DNA of 56,982 bases from GCA-002727735 sp036159515 (GCA_036159515.1 JAYYEV010000042.1:1-56982), one strand, 5' to 3'. Positions 15,748 to 25,235 are shown, numbered from the stretch's first letter. Translations and numbers: made by a program. The notes: generated by a model not told the origin, from the sequence alone.

Positions 15748-17271
15748 TTAATAATCTAAATAAGATTGCCAAAGGTTTGACGTTATACCTACAGAAAACA
15801 GAGCAGATTCTGCTACAGTATTATTTAGGGATATGGATGTATTATACCGATAATTAAATTGTGTGAATAATTTAGTGTTTGACAGAGCTACTAACAATAA
15901 AGAAGCTCTAATTTCAAACTGATGTTGGTTAATGGTATTGCCTTGACCTATTTCATGTCCAAAATCTCCACCTGCTCTACTGGTGTAAGGTTGAAACATA
16001 TCTCCACCAAAATTGTTGTTTTGAAAATCTCTTCCAAAATGTTGATATGCATACTTTACCCAGAAATCTAGATTGTTTTTTTGATATCCTAATATGGCTA
16101 AAACCTCATGAAAATTTGATTCTAAGGGATGAGCCAGAGATTGATTTCTATGCCCATAATTTTGCATAGAATTCATGTGAGAATACGTGAATGGTCTCAC
16201 TGCATTCCATTCCGCTAAAGCATATAATCCATCTATACCAAATAAATCAAAAAATCTCATTCCTAGTTGAAATCCGTATTTATTCCCCCACCAACCTGTA
16301 CTATCACCATCTTGGTATGCACTTAACAAAAATTCATCTAAAATTAAATGTTGATACAAGATTATTTTTTTTGGCAATCTGATTTTTAAACCTCCTCCAA
16401 AAAAAGAATTATCAGAAGATCCAATGCCATATTCTACCGGCCTGAAAAAAATAAAAGGGTTCAAGTAATTGTAATCAAAACCCCTGTTATTCAAGGTGTC
16501 CTTTCCTTGCCAAACTACAGACTCAAATAAAGAAAGGTTAAGCCATTTTGTAACATTAAAACTTAATACATGCAAAGAGGACCACTTTTGATTAGTAAAA
16601 CTCGCAGTATTTCGGTCGTGGTGCAACGACCAAAGATTAATGTATTTCACCTTCCAAAATGTAGACTCCATTTTGAGAAAAGGATACGCTGGAGCATAAT
16701 CTGAAAGAAAAATGGAACGATAACCATCCCCAATAATGTTTTTACCAACACCTCCACTTAAATGAAAAAAACGATGTGGCTGATAAGAAATATAACCTTC
16801 CATTAAGGGCAAACTGTACGTGAATGATGTGTCATTACTCAAGTAACCTATCCCAGGTACAAATGGTCGTTTAATCAAATTAGAAGATTCATATCTTGAT
16901 AACGTCCCTAGTGAATAACCAAATCTCCACTGTGTATTCCATTTGTTGTTAGAATAATTTAGCTGAGCACCCATTGACAGCGCATTAGCAAAATCTTGAC
17001 CCGTAGAATTGTGTTTTAATCCCGCATCAATGACAGGTAATACCACAAATTTATCATTATTGGACAGATTGCCATAGGGCCATATACCCATTTGCATGAG
17101 TTTCTTTAATCCAGAGTCTAAAAGTATGGGTTTGCTAATACTATGATATTGATTTTTTAAATAGAGCTGCTTTTCAATTGGGTATCGTTGTTGAAAATCT
17201 CCAAATAAATAGGCCTGTGAAATTCCAAAAGAAAGCTTTAAAAGCAATATTGAGAAAAAAATATTCCTCAT
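15748..17271 (-). CDS. Wzi/RemB-like outer-membrane beta-barrel protein
   Basis: This 507-residue protein has a signal peptide (residues 1-19) and then alternating aromatic strands typical of an outer-membrane barrel. The segment KNIIGDGYRSIFLSDYAPAY matches the signature of the capsule-assembly Wzi family and of the Flavobacterium gliding protein RemB. It likely helps attach or organise a surface polysaccharide. It lies one base downstream of the wecA-like gene and has a paralogue with the same signature just upstream of that gene. The C-terminus ends in an aromatic strand (SNLWQSYLDY), as expected for barrel insertion. The exact function is not known; a RemB role in gliding is possible. Confidence 0.7.
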   Translation of the reverse strand: MRNIFFSILLLKLSFGISQAYLFGDFQQRYPIEKQLYLKNQYHSISKPILLDSGLKKLMQMGIWPYGNLSNNDKFVVLPVIDAGLKHNSTGQDFANALSMGAQLNYSNNKWNTQWRFGYSLGTLSRYESSNLIKRPFVPGIGYLSNDTSFTYSLPLMEGYISYQPHRFFHLSGGVGKNIIGDGYRSIFLSDYAPAYPFLKMESTFWKVKYINLWSLHHDRNTASFTNQKWSSLHVLSFNVTKWLNLSLFESVVWQGKDTLNNRGFDYNYLNPFIFFRPVEYGIGSSDNSFFGGGLKIRLPKKIILYQHLILDEFLLSAYQDGDSTGWWGNKYGFQLGMRFFDLFGIDGLYALAEWNAVRPFTYSHMNSMQNYGHRNQSLAHPLESNFHEVLAILGYQKNNLDFWVKYAYQHFGRDFQNNNFGGDMFQPYTSRAGGDFGHEIGQGNTINQHQFEIRASLLLVALSNTKLFTQFNYRYNTSISLNNTVAESALFSVGITSNLWQSYLDY

Positions 17272-17272
17272 T

Positions 17273-18361
17273 TTAATGCGATATTTTTTTAGCCATCAAA
17301 TACAAAATACCCATTAGAACTGATGAGGCTGAAATTTGTAAAAACAATAATACAGTTGGTTGATGTATTGAAAAAACCAATTGAAACAAGAGCTGTAACG
17401 CGATTAAACTAATACTGAATAAAAAGAGAGTTAAAGAAGTTCTGGCATGACCAATTCCTGTTTTTTCAAAATGATGATGGATGTGATTTTTATCTGCCTT
17501 AAAGGGAGATTTTGAACGAATTAGTCTCAAAATAAACACTCTTAAAGTATCCATTAAGGGATATGCTAGCAATGTCATAACTAATACAGGCTTGTTCAGT
17601 TGAGACAACCAAATTGGGGCTTTAGCAAAATTTTCATTTATGGTGTTAATCGCCAGAATACAGAAAATAACACCTATAGATAAGGATCCCGCGTCTCCCA
17701 TGAACACTCTAGCTGGAGAGAAATTAAAAAATACAAAACCAATCATAGTTCCAGCCAAAACACTTGCTAAGAGTGCTAACGGTACATTTCCACATTTACA
17801 AAAAATGTAACTAAAACATAAGGCAGCTAAAAAAGATATTAAGCCTGCTAAACCATCTAAGCCGTCAATTAAATTAATGGAATTTATAATGACTAAATAA
17901 GTGAAAATAGTAAGTAAATAGCTTTGCCACAAATCCAATTCTCCATATACACCAAAGATACCGTGCATAGAAAGAATTCTAATATCAGCCATTATCACAA
18001 GAATAAAACCTACTACAACATGAGCTATTAATTTTTTTAGTGGTGCCGTACCTATTATATCGTCTTTTACCCCAACGAAAAATAACACCAAAAGGCATGC
18101 AATAGCGTATTTAAAATTAAGCAGCATGCCTGGAATGTGATCATATTCTTCAGGAAACCACAATGCATATGAAAAGATAATTGCCCCAAAAATCACTACA
18201 CCTCCTAGAGTGGGGATACTCCATCTATGCATCTTTCTTTCTTCTGATGGCGTATCTACTAAATTTTTAAGCTTAGCTACTTTAATTAAAGAAGGCATAG
18301 AAAACAGTACCACAATAAATGAAGTTACAAACCCAAAAATCACTATGTATAAACCATTCAT
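17273..18361 (-). CDS. Undecaprenyl-phosphate sugar-1-phosphate transferase (WecA/TagO-like)
   Basis: This is a MraY/WecA-family membrane enzyme that transfers a sugar 1-phosphate, usually GlcNAc-1-P, from its UDP form to undecaprenyl phosphate. This starts lipid-linked polysaccharide synthesis. The motifs are MHRWSIPTLGG near residue 44, the INLIDGLDGLAG catalytic region, VFMGDAGSLSIG, and the HIHHHFEKTGIGHART loop that marks the WecA branch. It has about ten membrane helices and a normal length of 362 residues. It is placed between two Wzi/RemB-like genes and downstream of gmd and fcl, which argues for O-antigen, capsule or glycoprotein glycan synthesis and not peptidoglycan. Confidence 0.88.
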   Translation of the reverse strand: MNGLYIVIFGFVTSFIVVLFSMPSLIKVAKLKNLVDTPSEERKMHRWSIPTLGGVVIFGAIIFSYALWFPEEYDHIPGMLLNFKYAIACLLVLFFVGVKDDIIGTAPLKKLIAHVVVGFILVIMADIRILSMHGIFGVYGELDLWQSYLLTIFTYLVIINSINLIDGLDGLAGLISFLAALCFSYIFCKCGNVPLALLASVLAGTMIGFVFFNFSPARVFMGDAGSLSIGVIFCILAINTINENFAKAPIWLSQLNKPVLVMTLLAYPLMDTLRVFILRLIRSKSPFKADKNHIHHHFEKTGIGHARTSLTLFLFSISLIALQLLFQLVFSIHQPTVLLFLQISASSVLMGILYLMAKKISH

Positions 18362-18370
18362 AAAAAAATT

Positions 18371-19930
18371 CTATTGATCAAAGTAATCGTTTTTTAAATA
18401 AGTTCTAAATGAAAAAAAGAGGTAATTATCCCAAATTCCATCTATTGATCTTGACAAATGGCCAATAGAGAATTCCATTCTAGTGGCTGGATTAATTAAA
18501 ATTCCAAAGGAGTTATTTAAATTGATGAGGTTAGATTTTTCCACTACTTCAATTAAATCATTAGAGGTAAATACCTGGTTAGCAAAATGTTGATTATTTA
18601 CCGGTCTATCAATGTTAACGAAAGTATTACCTATTCTACAAAAAAATCTGCCATAATTTATTTGTCCTTTAAGGACCCATTCTGAAAAGCCAGAACCCAA
18701 TGGATGAGCTAATTCATGACCCATATGACTAATCTGCTGAAATTGATTATTACTATCAACCGAATACATGGCTGTAGGTACATAATTAAATTCTAAGTTT
18801 AAAAAAGAAATAGTTTTTCTTTGATCTACACTAAATTCATTTCTTATTCCAAATTGTGCACCTACCTTACTTTGGCTTCGAAATGCAAATTGAGTATATA
18901 ATTTTATATTCTTATTTAGTAGATAACTAGCATTAACTCCATAAATGGTGGAATTAGAAGAGGAAGTATCTTTTGCTAAAAAATGTGCTCCCATAACAGG
19001 AAAATAGAAGCTAAAATGGGGGTTAGATGTTCCGTAATTGGCGTTATATGCTTTAAACACAGTTCCTTCAAATATGGAAAATGATAATGCAGAAGTAGCC
19101 TGAAACGAAAGCTGATTAAATCCAAAAGATTTGGGAATTAGCATAGATTCCGGAGTGGTTGAAACTGGAATTCTACTTAAATTATACAATTTAGAATGTA
19201 CGTGTTTATATAACAATTTTCCCTTAAAAAAATGGTATTGACCGCTTAAGTATTGATAGTCTGGAGCATAATCTGACAGCAATAATGATCGATAACCATT
19301 CCCAAAAAAATGTCGACCATGTCCTAATTGAAATATAATTCCTTTTATGGGCGAAAAACTTACATATCCATTTGCTAAACCTGCGTCAATTCCAGATTCT
19401 TTAAACTTTTTTGCTCTACCAATACCAAAAGCTATGGCATCGATTGAATTCTCATCTTCTGCTCTGTCTAGTGCTTTTTGAGACAAAAAATCTGGATAAA
19501 AAAACTGATTTTCATAAAAGCGGGTTTCAAATGACAACTTAGAAGTTAAATCTCCCGTAATCCTGAATCCTCTTACGTTACTAGAATACATGTAACCTAA
19601 GACATTATTTTTAGGGCTTACGGAAAAATTAAACAATGGATCAGTTGTTAACCTTACTTGATCTTCGTTTACTAATAATAGGCTTTCTTCAAATATTTTC
19701 TTTTTCCATTTATTTAGACTTGGTTTATTGGTTGTATCAATTGAAATTTGATATGTCTCAAGAAAAGGTTTAATAGATGAATGTGAAATTTCATTTTTAT
19801 TAGGATTAGCAAAAAATGAAAAGGAATGGTTTTTTAGCTGGCTTAAAATAGCCTGACTGGCAAAAAAATGTAAAAAAAATAAAAGTGTTTTGAATCTACT
19901 ATTTTCCTTTATTCTGAACATACCAATCAT
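18371..19930 (-). CDS. Wzi/RemB-like outer-membrane protein, second copy
   Basis: This 519-residue protein is a divergent paralogue of the protein encoded at 15748-17271. The shared signature is RHFFGNGYRSLLLSDYAPDY, followed in both by a segment rich in Lys, His and Tyr. It has an N-terminal hydrophobic signal (KTLLFFLHFFASQAILSQ) and many short beta strands ending in YLFFSFRTYL. It should be an outer-membrane barrel of the Wzi capsule-assembly type. The ATG at 19930 overlaps fcl by 32 bases; the ATG at 19921 is equally possible. Two different Wzi-like barrels next to one priming transferase may serve one polysaccharide or two. Confidence 0.68.
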   Translation of the reverse strand: MIGMFRIKENSRFKTLLFFLHFFASQAILSQLKNHSFSFFANPNKNEISHSSIKPFLETYQISIDTTNKPSLNKWKKKIFEESLLLVNEDQVRLTTDPLFNFSVSPKNNVLGYMYSSNVRGFRITGDLTSKLSFETRFYENQFFYPDFLSQKALDRAEDENSIDAIAFGIGRAKKFKESGIDAGLANGYVSFSPIKGIIFQLGHGRHFFGNGYRSLLLSDYAPDYQYLSGQYHFFKGKLLYKHVHSKLYNLSRIPVSTTPESMLIPKSFGFNQLSFQATSALSFSIFEGTVFKAYNANYGTSNPHFSFYFPVMGAHFLAKDTSSSNSTIYGVNASYLLNKNIKLYTQFAFRSQSKVGAQFGIRNEFSVDQRKTISFLNLEFNYVPTAMYSVDSNNQFQQISHMGHELAHPLGSGFSEWVLKGQINYGRFFCRIGNTFVNIDRPVNNQHFANQVFTSNDLIEVVEKSNLINLNNSFGILINPATRMEFSIGHLSRSIDGIWDNYLFFSFRTYLKNDYFDQ

Positions 19931-20831
19931 AAGTCATACGTATTCCATCTAACAAGGTTATAGAGGATTCCCACCCGTTCTCCTCAGCTTTGGTTACATC
20001 CAATAATTTTCTTGGCGTACCATCAGGTTTGTTTATATCCCATATTATTTCCCCTTCGAACCCCACTATTTTCTTTATTTCATATGCTAAATCGTGTATT
20101 GAGATATCGATTCCAGTTCCAATATTTACTGGCTCTTTTTTGTGATAATATAACATAAAGTGAATACATGCTTTAGCTAAATCATTTACATGTAAAAACT
20201 CTCTCAAAGGGTTCCCTGTACCCCAAAGGGTAACCGTACTTTTCTTATTCATTTTAGCCTCATGAAATTTTCGCAATAATGCGGGGAGTACATGAGAATT
20301 TTTAAGATCAAAATTATCATTGGGTCCATATAGGTTTGTGGGCATGAGAGATATAAAATTACAATTGTACTGCTCTCTGTAAAACTGGCACATTTTGAGT
20401 CCAGCTATTTTTGCAATGGCATATGGTTCATTAGTCGGTTCTAACTCACTCGTTAGTAATGATTCCTCACGAATAGGTTGGTCTGCAAATTTTGGATATA
20501 TACAAGAAGACCCTAAAAAAAGTAATTTTTTTACTTGGTTTTTATACGCAGCATGTATCACGTTATTTTGAATAATTAGGTTATCATATATAAATGAAGC
20601 CTTGTACGTATTGTTTGCTAGTATTCCACCCACTTTTGCAGCGGCTAAGAAAACATAATCTGGTTTTTCAGACTGAAAAAAATCTTCTACATGTTGTTGA
20701 TTTCGTAAATCTAATTCTTTAGAACTTCTAACAAGAATATTTGAATAACCCTCATCTTGCAACTTTCTCAGAATAGCTGAACCCACCATCCCCGTATGCC
20801 CAGCGACATAAATTTTATCACTCTTATTCAT
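19899..20831 (-). CDS. fcl: GDP-L-fucose synthase
   Basis: This short-chain dehydrogenase converts GDP-4-keto-6-deoxymannose to GDP-L-fucose by epimerisation at C3 and C5 and reduction at C4 with NADPH. The N-terminal nucleotide-binding motif is VAGHTGMVGSAI, and the catalytic Tyr and Lys are in EPYAIAKIAGLKMC. The FLGSSCIYPKFADQPI and GTGNPLREFLHVNDLA segments are diagnostic of the family. The length of 310 residues is normal. It follows gmd with an 8-base overlap, so the two steps from GDP-mannose to GDP-fucose are encoded together. Confidence 0.95.
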   Translation of the reverse strand: MNKSDKIYVAGHTGMVGSAILRKLQDEGYSNILVRSSKELDLRNQQHVEDFFQSEKPDYVFLAAAKVGGILANNTYKASFIYDNLIIQNNVIHAAYKNQVKKLLFLGSSCIYPKFADQPIREESLLTSELEPTNEPYAIAKIAGLKMCQFYREQYNCNFISLMPTNLYGPNDNFDLKNSHVLPALLRKFHEAKMNKKSTVTLWGTGNPLREFLHVNDLAKACIHFMLYYHKKEPVNIGTGIDISIHDLAYEIKKIVGFEGEIIWDINKPDGTPRKLLDVTKAEENGWESSITLLDGIRMTYDWYVQNKGK

Positions 20832-21912
20832 GGCGATTTATGGATTTAAATCCTCCTTTTTGTATATGAATTTCTTTTTCAAAAAGCGCAACATCTGATG
20901 CCACCATTTCTTTCACAAGTGACGAAACGTTGACTTTAGGTTGCCAATTTAATTGCTCTTTTGCTTTTGTGGCATCGCCTATTAAAAGATCCACTTCGGT
21001 AGGGCGATAGTAGTTTGGATCTACCTCTACCAGTACCTTACCTGTAGATGCATCAATCCCTTTTTCTTGATTTCCCTTCCCTTCCCAATTGATGGAAATA
21101 CCCACTTCACTAAAGGCCATGAAGCAAAAATCTCTAACGGTGGTGGTAATTCCCGTTGCTAACACGTAATCTTCTGGTTTATCTTGTTGTAGCATCAACC
21201 ACATGCCTTCTACATAATCTCTTGCATGCCCCCAATCTCTTTTTGCATTCAAGTTACCGATATACAACTTTTCTTGTAGTCCAACAGAAATCTTTGCCAC
21301 AGCTCTAGTAATTTTTCTCGTTACAAATGTTTCACCCCTAAGTGGACTCTCGTGGTTAAATAAAATACCATTAGAAGCATACATGCCATACGCTTCTCTA
21401 TAGTTTCTTACGATCCAATAAGCATACAGCTTTGCGACGCCGTAGGGGCTCCGAGGGTAAAAAGGTGTATTTTCTGTTTGGGGAACTTCCTGAGCTTTCC
21501 CAAAAAGTTCTGAAGTTGATGCTTGATAAAACTTAATCTTTTTTTCCATCTTCAAAATTCGAATAGCTTCAAGTAATCTTAATGTTCCAACCGCATCTGA
21601 ATTAGCCGTATATTCTGGAACTTCAAAAGAAACTTTCACATGTGATTGTGCACCTAAATTATAAATTTCGTTTGGCTGCACTTCTTGAATGATTCGAATG
21701 AGATTAGTAGCATCAGTTAAATCACCATGATGTAGATAAAAGTTAATATCATCTCGGTGCTTATCTTGATATAAATGGTCTATTCTATCCGTATTAAAGA
21801 GGGAAGACCTCCTTTTTAAACCATGAACTTCATACCCCTTACTTAGCAATAATTCTGCCAAGTAAGCGCCGTCTTGCCCCGTAATACCTGTTATGAGTGC
21901 TTTTTTCTTCAC
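20824..21912 (-). CDS. gmd: GDP-mannose 4,6-dehydratase
   Basis: Gmd converts GDP-mannose to GDP-4-keto-6-deoxymannose, the first step to GDP-L-fucose. The Rossmann motif GITGQDGAYLAELLLSKGYEVHG is at the N-terminus, the catalytic region is STSELFGKAQEVPQTE plus YPRSPYGVAKLYAYW, and FNHESPLRGETFVTRKI is typical. I choose GTG at 21912 because it gives the family N-terminus MKKKALITG and a 4-base overlap (GTGA) with the cysQ stop. TTG at 21927 would add five residues. The product is about 362 residues, a normal length. Confidence 0.95.
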   Translation of the reverse strand: MKKKALITGITGQDGAYLAELLLSKGYEVHGLKRRSSLFNTDRIDHLYQDKHRDDINFYLHHGDLTDATNLIRIIQEVQPNEIYNLGAQSHVKVSFEVPEYTANSDAVGTLRLLEAIRILKMEKKIKFYQASTSELFGKAQEVPQTENTPFYPRSPYGVAKLYAYWIVRNYREAYGMYASNGILFNHESPLRGETFVTRKITRAVAKISVGLQEKLYIGNLNAKRDWGHARDYVEGMWLMLQQDKPEDYVLATGITTTVRDFCFMAFSEVGISINWEGKGNQEKGIDASTGKVLVEVDPNYYRPTEVDLLIGDATKAKEQLNWQPKVNVSSLVKEMVASDVALFEKEIHIQKGGFKSINRHE

Positions 21913-22673
21913 CTTACTATAAACCAATTATTTCTCAACTGTTTTCTATTATAGACCATTTCTTGATTCGTTTCCAAATCGATGAAAGATTTTCCAGCAA
22001 ACTTTGCTATGGCATGACCTGCAGCTGTATCCCATTCCATTGTAGGTGCAAATCTAGGATATACATCCGCAGTACCCTCGGCTACTAAACAAATTTTTAA
22101 AGAACTCCCCATACTTACTATCTCCACGTTTCCTTTTTCTTTTTTTAATTGCTCAAAAAAATCAGCTGTTTCTTTACTTGGATGTGATCTACTGCCTACT
22201 GCAGTAAACACGTTCTTTTCTTTCAAGATTGGTAATTTGTCTATTAAACCATCCAATTCTTTGTATGAGCCAGCGGATGACCCATAATACATCCATTTTT
22301 TTACGGGTACATAAATCACCCCCAATATGGGAATTCCATTTTCTACAAGCGCTATATTCACTGTAAACTCTCCATTTCTTTTCACAAATTCCTTTGTTCC
22401 GTCTAACGGATCTACAATCCATAAATACGTAAAAGATTTTCTTTCTTCAAATGAACTATGTATTCCTTCTTCGCTTAAAATGGGAATCCCTGATGCATTT
22501 AACAGCTTTTCTATAACCTCATTAGAACGCTGGTCGGCAATGGTTAACGGAGATTGATCTTCTTTTTCAACTACCTCAAACTCACCTCGATATACCTCCA
22601 TTATTTCTGCTCCACCTGCAATAGCCGCTTTTTTAGCTAGTTCAAGTAGTTGTTCCTCATTTATTTCTGCCAT
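21909..22673 (-). CDS. cysQ: 3'(2'),5'-bisphosphate nucleotidase CysQ
   Basis: CysQ removes the 3'-phosphate from PAP, the by-product of PAPS-dependent sulfation or reduction, and so prevents its build-up. It belongs to the inositol monophosphatase superfamily: the metal site LSEEG followed by WIVDPLDGTKEFVKRNGEFTVNIALVE, and the late MEWDTAAGHAIAKFAGK segment, are all present. The ATG at 22673 is chosen (254 residues). The longer frame to 22754 adds 27 residues without similarity that would cover the end of the DUF2061 gene. Its position beside DUF2061 and opposite cysCDN points to PAPS metabolism. Confidence 0.92.
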   Translation of the reverse strand: MAEINEEQLLELAKKAAIAGGAEIMEVYRGEFEVVEKEDQSPLTIADQRSNEVIEKLLNASGIPILSEEGIHSSFEERKSFTYLWIVDPLDGTKEFVKRNGEFTVNIALVENGIPILGVIYVPVKKWMYYGSSAGSYKELDGLIDKLPILKEKNVFTAVGSRSHPSKETADFFEQLKKEKGNVEIVSMGSSLKICLVAEGTADVYPRFAPTMEWDTAAGHAIAKFAGKSFIDLETNQEMVYNRKQLRNNWFIVR

Positions 22674-22872
22674 CAATTCCAAAATTTGATTTGTACCATG
22701 CTCTTTCGTGTAGATAATAAACTGGCATTTTGATAAAAAACTCAATGCCTCCAACCGTTAAGCCGGTCATGGGATCTCCACTAACAACCCATGCAATTAT
22801 CATTGTGGTCAATGTAGCCGTTATTCTCCAAGTTAATGTTTTTGCGATATGTCTCTTCTTACTTCCTTCCAT
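22657..22872 (-). CDS. DUF2061 small membrane protein
   Basis: This 71-residue protein belongs to DUF2061. It begins MEGSKKRHIAKTLTWR, which matches the family's basic start before the first helix, and has two membrane helices (about residues 17-33 and 36-52) with the GLTVGGIEFFIKMPVYYLHERAW signature. DUF2061 proteins are commonly encoded beside, or fused near, sulfate-activation genes; the role is unknown. The ATG at 22872 is chosen because the longer frame would overlap the ALDH-like gene, which stops at 22883. It overlaps cysQ by 17 bases. Confidence 0.85.
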   Translation of the reverse strand: MEGSKKRHIAKTLTWRITATLTTMIIAWVVSGDPMTGLTVGGIEFFIKMPVYYLHERAWYKSNFGIDGRNK

Positions 22873-22882
22873 ATTTTTAAAA

Positions 22883-23764
22883 TTAATATCCTGCCCCCGT
22901 TTCAGAAATGAATTCAATAGGATGCCATGTTGTTTTTGTTTCCATAAAGTCAGTGATAATGTAAGGATTTTCAATTGATGTATCAACCCAAGGTTTTTTA
23001 TTCCCTAGAACCACTCTTTTGAGATTTTGAGTAGCTTCTTCCTGTACTGATTTTTTGTACTTTAGATTATCTGTTAAGTAAATGGCGTTTACATCCATAT
23101 GTTTAGCTAAATGGGACATTAATTCATCCTTTTTTCCAGTAAGTATGTTTACTACACCAGCTGGAACATCAGAAGTAGCTAATACTTCGGCTAACGTAAT
23201 TGAACACAATGGAAGTTTTTCTGAAGCCAAAACCACACCACAATTTCCAGAAACTATTATAGGACATAACGAACTCACTAAACCCAGTAATCCTGATTTC
23301 TCAGGAGCAACTAATCCTACAACACCCATTGGCTCTAAAAGTGAAAAATTAAAATGACTGGTTGCAACCGGATTTACAGATCCGAAAACTTGATTGATTT
23401 TATCTGCCCACCCTGCGAAGTAAATTACTCTATCTATACTCATATCTACTTCCTCAGTGGCTTTATTTTTGGATTCACCTTGTAATACTAACTCAGAAAT
23501 AAATTGGTCTTTTCTAGCTTCCATCATTTCTGCCATACGGTAAAGTATTTGACTGCGATTATAAGCTGTAGCACCAGACCATTTTTCAAAGGCACCTCTA
23601 GCAGCTACTACTGCATTCCTTAAATCTTTTCTTGATGACAAACACACATTTGCAATGGCTTTATTACCAGTGGTTAATTGATAAAATCGACCAGACTCGG
23701 TTCTTGGGAATTTGCCACCAATAAAAATTTTATATGTTTTTAGCACATTAATTCTTTCTGCCAT
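22883..23764 (-). CDS. Non-catalytic aldehyde dehydrogenase-like protein (ALDH16 second-domain type)
   Basis: This 293-residue protein aligns with the NAD-binding part of aldehyde dehydrogenases (IFIGGKFPRTESGRFY, VAARGAFEKWSGATAYNRSQILYRMAE, PAGVVNILTG) but is truncated. The usual oxyanion Asn motif (PWNFP) is replaced by APEKSGLL, and the catalytic Glu and Cys regions are missing. It starts one base after the stop of a complete ALDH. The sum of the two (488 plus 293 residues) equals the size of bacterial ALDH16 enzymes, in which a catalytic domain is followed by a non-catalytic one. It probably forms a complex with the upstream ALDH. It is not an obvious frameshift, because the next gene follows after 10 bases. 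Confidence 0.75.
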   Translation of the reverse strand: MAERINVLKTYKIFIGGKFPRTESGRFYQLTTGNKAIANVCLSSRKDLRNAVVAARGAFEKWSGATAYNRSQILYRMAEMMEARKDQFISELVLQGESKNKATEEVDMSIDRVIYFAGWADKINQVFGSVNPVATSHFNFSLLEPMGVVGLVAPEKSGLLGLVSSLCPIIVSGNCGVVLASEKLPLCSITLAEVLATSDVPAGVVNILTGKKDELMSHLAKHMDVNAIYLTDNLKYKKSVQEEATQNLKRVVLGNKKPWVDTSIENPYIITDFMETKTTWHPIEFISETGAGY

Positions 23765-23765
23765 G

Positions 23766-25232
23766 TTAAAAGTTTAAATAAGGTGTTAAACCATGTAGTC
23801 CACCTTCTCTACCGTGGCCACTTTCTTTGTAACCACCAAAGGGAGAAGTAGGATCAAATTTATTATAGGTATTGGCCCAAACTACACCTGCTCTCATTTG
23901 CGAGGTTAGATTAAATATTTTAGATCCTTTATCAGTCCAAACACCAGCTGATAACCCAAAAGGAGTATTGTTTGCTTTTGTAATGACCTCATCAATAGTT
24001 CTAAAGGTTTGTATGGCAAGTACGGGGCCAAAAATTTCTTCTTTAGCGATAACATGAGATTGGGAAACATTAGTGAATAAGGTTGGTGGACACCAGAATC
24101 CTTTTTTTGGAATTGAGCATTCTAACTGAAAAATGTCCGCCCCTTCTCTCTGCCCTATTTTTAAATAACTATTTATAGTTTCAAGTTGTTCTTTAGAATT
24201 AATAGCACCGATGTCGGTATTTTTATCCAATGGATTGCCTAAAATCAAAGATTGTATTCTATCTTTTAATTTTCTAAGTACCACATCATAAACCGACTCT
24301 TGAACAAATAATCTTGAACCCGCACAACATACATGTCCCTGATTAAAATAAATGCCATTTATCACCCCTTCCACAGCTTGATCTAAAGGAGCATCTTCAA
24401 AAATGATATTAGCTGCTTTTCCTCCTAATTCCATGGTGGATTTTTTATTCGACCCAGCAATGGCTTTCATTATGATTTTACCAACACCTGTTGATCCGGT
24501 AAATGCTATTTTATCAATATCCGAGTGATTGACAATTCCTGCTCCTGTGGGACCTGCACCCGTAATGATATTCACTACCCCTTTTGGTAAATCAGCTTCT
24601 TGTATGATTTCTGCCAACTTTAAAGCGGTAAGAGAAGTGGTTTCCGCAGGCTTTAGTACTACCGTATTTCCAGTGGCTAATGCAGGTGCAATTTTCCATG
24701 CCGCCATCATCAAAGGGAAATTCCATGGAATAACTTGGCCTGCAACCCCTACCGGTTTAGGATCTCGGTTTGGAAAAGCATAATTTAACTTATCAGTCCA
24801 GCCCGCATAGTAAAAAAAATGAGCAGCAGTTATAGGTATATCTACATCTCTAGATTCTCTAATAGGTTTGCCTCCATCCAATGTTTCAATTACTGCTAAT
24901 TCCCTTGATTTCTCTTGGATCAATCTGGCTATCCTAAAAATATATTTTCCTCTTTCTTTTGGTGATATTTTTGACCAAGGACCGTCAAATGCTTTTCTAG
25001 CAGCAGCAACTGCAGCATTTATATCCTTTTGCCCTGCTTCCGCAACCATGGAGAGATGTTCTTCGTTAGCAGGGTTTATAGAAGGAAAATAATTTCCAGT
25101 TCGAGGATTTTCAAATTTACCATTAATAAACAATCCGTATTGATCTTTTAAACTGACATGATCTATGCTTTCTAGGGCTGGATCAAAATCCCATTTGCCA
25201 GAAAATTTCAAAGGTTTTATTGATTTATTCAT
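23766..25232 (-). CDS. Aldehyde dehydrogenase (catalytic)
   Basis: This is a complete NAD(P)-dependent aldehyde dehydrogenase of 488 residues. The oxyanion motif VIPWNFPLMMAAWK, the nucleotide-binding FTGSTGVGK, the general-base MELGGKAANIIF and the catalytic Cys in NQGHVCCAGSRLF are all intact. The C-terminal FGGYKESGHGREGG segment forms the usual oligomerisation tail. It lies 3 bases after deoC and 1 base before the non-catalytic ALDH-like gene. A likely substrate is acetaldehyde released by DeoC, but this is inferred only from position. Taken together with the downstream gene it resembles ALDH16 split in two. Confidence 0.88.
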   Translation of the reverse strand: MNKSIKPLKFSGKWDFDPALESIDHVSLKDQYGLFINGKFENPRTGNYFPSINPANEEHLSMVAEAGQKDINAAVAAARKAFDGPWSKISPKERGKYIFRIARLIQEKSRELAVIETLDGGKPIRESRDVDIPITAAHFFYYAGWTDKLNYAFPNRDPKPVGVAGQVIPWNFPLMMAAWKIAPALATGNTVVLKPAETTSLTALKLAEIIQEADLPKGVVNIITGAGPTGAGIVNHSDIDKIAFTGSTGVGKIIMKAIAGSNKKSTMELGGKAANIIFEDAPLDQAVEGVINGIYFNQGHVCCAGSRLFVQESVYDVVLRKLKDRIQSLILGNPLDKNTDIGAINSKEQLETINSYLKIGQREGADIFQLECSIPKKGFWCPPTLFTNVSQSHVIAKEEIFGPVLAIQTFRTIDEVITKANNTPFGLSAGVWTDKGSKIFNLTSQMRAGVVWANTYNKFDPTSPFGGYKESGHGREGGLHGLTPYLNF

Positions 25233-25235
25233 GTA

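Noticed and set aside
22883..23764. The short ALDH-like gene as a frameshifted pseudogene
   Set aside because: There is no remaining ALDH C-terminal sequence in another frame; DUF2061 begins 10 bases later. The frame is intact and the size matches the ALDH16 second domain.
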